A stretch of DNA of 64,000 nucleotides from Kumtagia sp964244725. Lineage in GTDB: Bacteria; Pseudomonadota; Alphaproteobacteria; Rhizobiales; Rhizobiaceae. Each line of letters begins with the position of its first letter. Position 1 is the stretch's first letter. The notes under the pieces are model-generated. The model was not told the origin of the DNA. It was given only the letters and a program-made list of their open reading frames with translations, and searched no databases. The translations under genes were made by a program, and so were the position numbers. The stretch spans positions 310,001-374,000 of the forward strand of contig CAXTJQ010000002.1 in the NCBI GenBank assembly GCA_964244725.1, in the 5' to 3' direction. Positions 58,984 to 64,000 of the stretch are shown piece by piece.

Positions 58984-60657
58984 CTATGCCTGCTCCCGCA
59001 ACTTCCTTGCGATCGATTTCGGCAGGTTCGGCGTCGCTTCCACCAGCGCCTTCGCGGCATCCGATTGCGGGTCGTCCAGGACCGCGTCGGTCTCTCCGCG
59101 CTCGACGATCCGGCCGTCATGCATGACCAGGACATCATCCGTGATCGCGCGGGCGACGTGCAGGTCGTGGGTGATGAACAGATAGGTCACGCCGAGCCGC
59201 GCGTTCAGATCGGCGAGCAGGTCGAGGATCCGCGCGCGGATCGACACGTCCAGCGCCGAGACCGCCTCGTCGGCGACGACCAGTCTCGGGCGGGTGATGA
59301 TCGCGCGCGCGATCGACAGCCGCTGGCGCTGGCCGCCTGAGAATTCGTGCGGATATCTGCGCATGTCGTCGGCGTCGAGCCCCACCTCGCGAAGGACCGC
59401 GGCGACGCGTTCGCGGCGACCCTCCCTTGAGGGCGCAGGATCGAGCAGATGCAGCGGCTCGGCGACCAGACGCTCGACCGTCTGGCGCGGATCGAAAGAC
59501 CCGTAGGGATCCTGGAACACAACCTGCATGTCGCGGCGGACCGGGCGCAGTTGCGCCTGCGATTTGCCGGTGACCAACTGGCCTTCGAAGCGGATTTCGC
59601 CCGAAGTCGGCCGGTCGAGCGCAAGGACCAGCCGGGCAAGGGTGGACTTGCCGCAGCCGGAGCGCCCGACGAGCGCGGTCGAGCGCCCGGCTTTCATGAT
59701 GAAGGAAACCTCGTCGACGGCGCGGAAACGCGCTACGGCGCGAAACAGCGAATGGCGCGAGCCGGGATAGTCGCGGGTGAGGGATGCGACTTCGAGAAGC
59801 GTTTGCTTGGATCGTCCTGGCGGTTCCGCGGCGACGGACCGCGCATCGCCCGGGCTCACCGACGCTGCCCAGGAACGAGACCGCCGCTCCGGCACATGGG
59901 TCGAAGCCAGCGCCAGCTCGCGCGTATAGGCATGCCGCTGCTCCGAAAGCACGCGCGCGGCATCCCCCGTCTCCACGATCTCCCCGGCGCGCATGATCGC
60001 GATGCGGTCGGCCATGTCGGTCACCACCGCGAGGTCGTGCGAGATGAGCAGCATCGCCATGCGGCTTTCGGCCACCATCCCGCGCAGCAAGCCGAGGATT
60101 TGCGCCTGCAGGACCCCATCGAGCGCGGTCGTCGGCTCGTCGGCGATCAACAATTTCGGCTGTAGCGCGCAGGCGATGGCGATGACGACGCGCTGGCGCT
60201 GGCCGCCCGACAATTGGTGCGGGAAGCGCGACAGCGGAAACTTTGTCTCCGGCAGGCCGACGCGGTCGAGCATTTTTCGCGCCCGGTCTTCCGCCTCCGC
60301 CCGTCCTTCGCCGGTGTGCCAGCGGATGCCTTCCGCGACCTGCTCGCCGATCGTCTTGAGCGGATTGAGCGCCGTCATCGGTTCCTGGAAAACCATGCCG
60401 ATCGCGCGGCCGCGCAGCCTGCACATCGCCGGTTCCCCGATTTTCAGCAGGTCGGTTCCGTCGAATCGCAGCGCGCCGGACGCCGCCGCGCCGCGCGGCA
60501 GAAGCCGCATGGCTGCGAGCGCGGTCATCGATTTGCCTGAACCCGACTCCCCGACCAGCCCGAGCACTTCACCCGAGTCGAGCGTCAGGTCGACGCGATC
60601 GAGGACGGGCCGGCCATCGATGGCCAGCGACAGGCCTTCGAGCTCGAGCAGGCTCAT
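58984..60657 (-). CDS. Dual-ATPase subunit of dipeptide/oligopeptide-type ABC transporter
   Basis: A 557-residue fusion of DppD- and DppF-like ATPases. The first domain has Walker A GESGSGKS and the signature LSGGQRQR; the second has GRSGCGKS and FSGGQRQR. Both carry the Walker B/Asp segments LIADEPTTALD and VVADEAVSALD. It powers import of peptides or similar small substrates. Start at 60657; its first four bases overlap the permease gene at 60654. It is the last gene of the operon. Confidence 0.9.
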   Translation of the reverse strand: MSLLELEGLSLAIDGRPVLDRVDLTLDSGEVLGLVGESGSGKSMTALAAMRLLPRGAAASGALRFDGTDLLKIGEPAMCRLRGRAIGMVFQEPMTALNPLKTIGEQVAEGIRWHTGEGRAEAEDRARKMLDRVGLPETKFPLSRFPHQLSGGQRQRVVIAIACALQPKLLIADEPTTALDGVLQAQILGLLRGMVAESRMAMLLISHDLAVVTDMADRIAIMRAGEIVETGDAARVLSEQRHAYTRELALASTHVPERRSRSWAASVSPGDARSVAAEPPGRSKQTLLEVASLTRDYPGSRHSLFRAVARFRAVDEVSFIMKAGRSTALVGRSGCGKSTLARLVLALDRPTSGEIRFEGQLVTGKSQAQLRPVRRDMQVVFQDPYGSFDPRQTVERLVAEPLHLLDPAPSREGRRERVAAVLREVGLDADDMRRYPHEFSGGQRQRLSIARAIITRPRLVVADEAVSALDVSIRARILDLLADLNARLGVTYLFITHDLHVARAITDDVLVMHDGRIVERGETDAVLDDPQSDAAKALVEATPNLPKSIARKLREQA

Positions 60658-61514
60658 GCCCGGCGCCGCAACTTCGGGTCGAGCACGTCGCTCAGGCCGT
60701 CGCCGAGCAGGTTGAGGCCGAGCACGGTGACGACGATCGCGAAGCCGGGAAACAAGGCCAGGTACGGCGCGACCATCATGCGCGTCTGCGCGTCGAACAG
60801 CATCGCGCCCCAACTCGGCATCGGCGGCTGCGCGCCGAGCCCGACATAGGACAGGCCGGCCTCGGCCAGGATGCCCAGCGCGAACTGGGTCGTGCCCTGC
60901 GCCAGAAGCATCGGCGCGATGTTGGGCAGGATGTGCTCGATCGTGATGCGCGCCGTGTCCTTGCCGGCGGCGCGCGCCGCCAGGATGAACTCGCGCGGCC
61001 AGACGGCCAGCGCGGCTGCGCGGGCGACGCGGGCGAAGACCGGGATGTTGAAGATGCCGATGGCCACGATCGCGTTGACCGCGCCAGGGCCGAAGACCGC
61101 CGTGATCATCACCGCCGAGAGCAGCGCCGGGAAAGCGAAGACGAGATCGTTGAGGCGCATCGCCATCTCGTCGACAAGACCGCCGCGCGCCGCCGCCAGG
61201 CAGCCGAGCGGAACGCCGATCCCCATGCCGATCCCCACCGCCACCAGCGCCACCGCGATCGAGTTGCGCGCGCCGACCATGATCATCGACAGGATGTCGC
61301 GGCCGAAATGATCGGTGCCGAAAATGTGTGCGGAGGATGGCGGACGCATGCGCTCGGCGACGACCAGTTTTGCAACGTCATAGGGCGTCCAGAAAAAGGA
61401 GAGCAGCGCCATGGCCGCGACGATCGCGGTGATGGCAAGGCCGACGACGAAGGAGCGGCTCGACAGCGCGCGCGCTGCGAACGCTCGGCGGTCGGTCGGC
61501 GGCGTCGCGCTCAC
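60654..61514 (-). CDS. DppC-like ABC transporter permease
   Basis: A 286-residue permease with six membrane segments. The cytoplasmic coupling loop carries ILAARAAGKDTARI (the EAA loop) and an HIFGTDHFGRDIL segment of the DppC/OppC family lies near residue 65. It pairs with the DppB-like permease upstream (four-base overlap) to form the channel. Confidence 0.9.
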   Translation of the reverse strand: MSATPPTDRRAFAARALSSRSFVVGLAITAIVAAMALLSFFWTPYDVAKLVVAERMRPPSSAHIFGTDHFGRDILSMIMVGARNSIAVALVAVGIGMGIGVPLGCLAAARGGLVDEMAMRLNDLVFAFPALLSAVMITAVFGPGAVNAIVAIGIFNIPVFARVARAAALAVWPREFILAARAAGKDTARITIEHILPNIAPMLLAQGTTQFALGILAEAGLSYVGLGAQPPMPSWGAMLFDAQTRMMVAPYLALFPGFAIVVTVLGLNLLGDGLSDVLDPKLRRRA

Positions 61515-62467
61515 GCCGTCGCCCGCAGCCGGGGATCGATCAGCGCATAGGACAGGTCGATCGCGAGGTTGACGATCACGACGCTCGCCACGAGCAGCAT
61601 GACCACGCTTCGCACCACGATCAGGTCGCGCTGCGTGATCGCCTGGAAGACCAGGCGGCCAAGGCCGGGAAGGTAGAACACGTTCTCGATGATGATCGTG
61701 CCGGCGAGCAGGAAGGAGAATTGCAGGCCGACGATGGTCACGACAGGGATCAGCGCGTTGCGTAGGGCGTGCCGCCAGAGGACCCGCCGGAGAGGCAGGC
61801 CCTTGGCGCGCGCGGTGCGGATATAGTCCTCACCCAGGGTCTCGATCAGCGCCGCGCGCATGACGCGCGCCAGGATCGCCGCTTGCGGCAGGGCGAGCGC
61901 CACCGCCGGCAAGATCAGCGCCTTCAGCGCAGGCCACGCGCCGTTGCCCCACCCCGGAAAGCCGCCGGCCGGGACCAAGCGCAACCACACGGCGAACAGG
62001 TAGATCAGCAGCAGGGCGAACCAGAAATTCGGGATCGCGACGCCGATCTGCGCTGCCCCCATCGACAGGATGTCGGCGGCCGAGCCGCGCCGCTGCGCCG
62101 AGAACAGGCCGACCGGCATGGCCACCGCGACCGCGAGCAGCAACGCGATCAGGGCCAGCGGCAGCGAGACCGCCGCGCGTTCGGCGACGAGGTCGATCAC
62201 CGGCGCCGAATAAGTATAGGAGCGGCCGAAATCGAGCGTCAGCAGGGCTCCGATCCAGTGCAGGTAGCGAACTACGAGCGGAAGGTCCGTGCCAAGCTGA
62301 GACCGCAGCGCATCGAGCGCCTCGGGCGTGGCGTTCATGCCGAGCATCAGCCGCGCCGGATCGCCCGGCAGCACTTCGAGCACGGCGAAGACGACGAGCG
62401 AAGCGACGACAAGCGTGGCGAGCGCGACGAGCAGGCGTTTGAGGAGATAGGCGGTCATTTCGGACAT
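61511..62467 (-). CDS. DppB-like ABC transporter permease
   Basis: A 318-residue permease with the DppB signature: MTAYLLKRLLVALATLVVAS at the N-terminus, PGDPARLMLG and the coupling-loop segment IRTARAKGLPLRRVL. An alternative start is the ATG at 62458. It is the first permease after the binding protein. Confidence 0.9.
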   Translation of the reverse strand: MSEMTAYLLKRLLVALATLVVASLVVFAVLEVLPGDPARLMLGMNATPEALDALRSQLGTDLPLVVRYLHWIGALLTLDFGRSYTYSAPVIDLVAERAAVSLPLALIALLLAVAVAMPVGLFSAQRRGSAADILSMGAAQIGVAIPNFWFALLLIYLFAVWLRLVPAGGFPGWGNGAWPALKALILPAVALALPQAAILARVMRAALIETLGEDYIRTARAKGLPLRRVLWRHALRNALIPVVTIVGLQFSFLLAGTIIIENVFYLPGLGRLVFQAITQRDLIVVRSVVMLLVASVVIVNLAIDLSYALIDPRLRATA

Positions 62468-62548
62468 CGACGGTCGGCGCGGCGAAATCGAGTGACGGCA
62501 GCGTCGAGATCTTGCGACATGGGGCAGCGCGCTAGCCGCACGGAGGCC

Positions 62549-64000
62549 TCAGTCCAGCCATTTCACCTTCGTTAGATCGTTGGCCTGGATCGGAGCGTTT
62601 TCCCACAAGCCTTCCAACTTTGCGTCCCAGATGCCGATCTTGGGAAGTTCGAACAGAAATCCGTTGACCGCATCGTCGGCCAGGATCTGCTGCGCCTGCC
62701 GATAGAGTTCGGTGCGCTTGGCCTCGTCCGCCGTCTGGTCAAGTTTCGCGATCATCCTGTCGAAGGCCGGGTTGTCGTAATTGAAGTAATAGTCCTTGCG
62801 CGCATAGATATCGATATCGTTGGGCTCGGTGTGCGACACGATCGTCAGGTCGTAGTTCCTGTCGGTGAAAACCTGGCTCAGCCAGTCAGCCCATTCGATC
62901 GGGATGATCTCCAGGTTGATGCCGATCTCGCGCAACTGCGAGGCCACGACCTGCCCGCCGTCCCGAGCATAGGTCACCGGCGGCAGCTTAAGCGTGGCGG
63001 AGAAGCCGTTCTCGAAACCGGCCTCGTTGAGCAGCGCCTTCGCCTTGGCTATGTCGTGCGGATAGGTCCCGGTCAGGTCGACATAGGCCTTATTGGCTGG
63101 CGAGAAATGCGAGCCGATCGGCGTGCCGAGACCCGACGAGGCCGCATCGATGATCGCCTTGCGGTCGATGGCGTGAGCGATAGCCTGGCGCACCTTGAGG
63201 TCGTCGAAGGGCGGCTTCTTGTTGTTGATCGCCAGGATCGTTTCGCCCTCGGTCGACCCGATGACGACCTTGAAGCGCGGGTCGGACTGGATCTGCGCCA
63301 ACGCATCGCCGACCTGGACGTTGGGGAATGCTTGCACGTCGCCCGACAGCAGCGCGGGGATGGCGGCGGCGGCGTCCGGCACGATGCGGAACTCGGCCTT
63401 GTCGAGGAAGGCCGGCGACCCCCAGTAGTCAGGGTTCCTGACCAGCGTGATCGACGAACCCTTGGCCCAATTGGCGAACTTGAACGGCCCCGTGCCGACC
63501 GGCTTTTCCTTGTTCGTCGCGGCGCTCTCCGGCGCGACGATCACGGCGTCGCCCCAGCCCATATCGTACAGAAAAGAGCCCTGCGGGGTCTTCAGCGTCA
63601 CCTTGACGGTGGCCGGGTCGACGACGTCGACCGCGTCGATCTCGGCGAACAGGCCCTTCTGGGCGTTGACCGACGCCTCGCCGCGCGCCCTGTCGAGCGA
63701 GAACTTGACATCGTTGGCGTCGAAAGCGGTGCCGTCGTGAAACTTCACGCCCATGTGCAGCTTGAAAACATAGGTCTTGCCGTCCCCGGAGACGGTCCAG
63801 CTTGCTGCAAGGTCGGGCAACACCTCGCCCGACGCGCCGATGCGCGTCAGGCCCTCGAAGACGTTGGCGTAAAGGACCTCGTCGATGGCCGCGGCGGCGT
63901 TGGCGGTCGGGTCGAGGTTCGGCGGCTCCAGCGGTATGCCGAGGACAAGATCGGTGCGCGCGGCGAGCGCCGGACAGGCGGCGATCGACAAAACCGTCGC
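62549..64000 (-). CDS. ABC transporter substrate-binding protein, family 5, 5' end outside window
   Basis: A solute-binding protein of the oligopeptide/dipeptide class. The visible part begins inside the signal peptide (AACPALAARTDLVLG) and continues with LEPPNLDPTANAAAAIDEVLYANVFEGLTRI, the SBP_bac_5 entry. Only the first residues are missing. It would deliver a peptide or other small ligand to the DppBC permease. Substrate cannot be told from sequence. Confidence 0.88.
   Translation of the reverse strand, partial: ATVLSIAACPALAARTDLVLGIPLEPPNLDPTANAAAAIDEVLYANVFEGLTRIGASGEVLPDLAASWTVSGDGKTYVFKLHMGVKFHDGTAFDANDVKFSLDRARGEASVNAQKGLFAEIDAVDVVDPATVKVTLKTPQGSFLYDMGWGDAVIVAPESAATNKEKPVGTGPFKFANWAKGSSITLVRNPDYWGSPAFLDKAEFRIVPDAAAAIPALLSGDVQAFPNVQVGDALAQIQSDPRFKVVIGSTEGETILAINNKKPPFDDLKVRQAIAHAIDRKAIIDAASSGLGTPIGSHFSPANKAYVDLTGTYPHDIAKAKALLNEAGFENGFSATLKLPPVTYARDGGQVVASQLREIGINLEIIPIEWADWLSQVFTDRNYDLTIVSHTEPNDIDIYARKDYYFNYDNPAFDRMIAKLDQTADEAKRTELYRQAQQILADDAVNGFLFELPKIGIWDAKLEGLWENAPIQANDLTKVKWLD

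Overview
The window looks like chromosome of an aerobic alphaproteobacterium of the Rhizobiales (Hyphomicrobiales), probably a Phyllobacteriaceae/Rhizobiaceae relative. The reasons are the high GC content and GC-rich third codon positions, heterotetrameric sarcosine oxidase, DUF1127 peptides, entericidin, DUF1194 and DUF3772 proteins, and the mix of MttB-family and dimethylglycine-dehydrogenase-family genes. This placement is inferred from gene content only. I saw no rRNA, tRNA, CRISPR array, insertion sequence or prophage.

Layout. 1-6104 (minus): soxBDAG sarcosine oxidase followed by an FAD/methylamine-type dehydrogenase cut by the window edge. 6324-9202 (plus): a large MscS channel and a small exported protein. 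9414-17231 (plus): a tightly packed seven-gene surface-glycan or lipid-linked-sugar operon with a decaprenyl-phosphoribose-synthase-like protein, a DprE1-like oxidase, a small flippase-like protein, an epimerase, a class III aminotransferase, a membrane protein and an FkbM methyltransferase. 17335-24574: a second GcvT-type dehydrogenase, a DUF1194 protein, a GbdR-like AraC regulator, a LysR regulator and small DUF1127 peptides. 24748-35785: the core of a corrinoid one-carbon system: RamA-like reactivase, methyl-THF:corrinoid methyltransferase, MetF and Cys-rich MetV, formyltransferase, DUF1638, corrinoid protein and an MttB homologue. It is interrupted by a BrnT/BrnA toxin-antitoxin pair, a Uma2 gene and a duplicated ramA 5' end. 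35950-41778: HigB with a frameshifted HigA, a short-chain dehydrogenase, DUF1810, a sigma factor with a VWA protein, and PadR. 41847-43794: a Bmt-type homocysteine methyltransferase and an XRE regulator. 44009-52564: a desaturase, a PhnD-like protein, a DddP-like M24 protein, a third dehydrogenase, a DUF559 protein and a second MttB homologue. 52913-57655: an omega-aminotransferase, an AhpD-like protein, a DddQ-like cupin and CobQ. 57658-64000: a TauE exporter, a TerB protein and a dipeptide-type ABC transporter cut by the window edge.

How it fits together. The likely theme is stepwise demethylation of methylated osmolytes. An MttB-type enzyme would move a methyl group from a quaternary amine (glycine betaine, a related betaine or possibly a sulfonium compound) to the DxHxxG corrinoid protein. 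A DHPS-fold enzyme passes it to tetrahydrofolate, and MetV/MetF would oxidise methyl-THF. RamA-like protein reactivates oxidised corrinoid, CobQ supports corrinoid synthesis, and Bmt can send methyl to homocysteine. The FAD/GcvT dehydrogenases and SoxBDAG would take the remaining dimethylglycine and sarcosine steps to glycine plus methylene-THF. Two proteins carry the active-site pattern of two unrelated DMSP lyase families, so a sulfonium branch is possible. The least expected pattern is that five enzymes of the corrinoid system carry Arg/Gly/Ala-rich tails while their corrinoid partner has a strongly acidic N-terminus. Two of the genes also share a palindromic leader motif.
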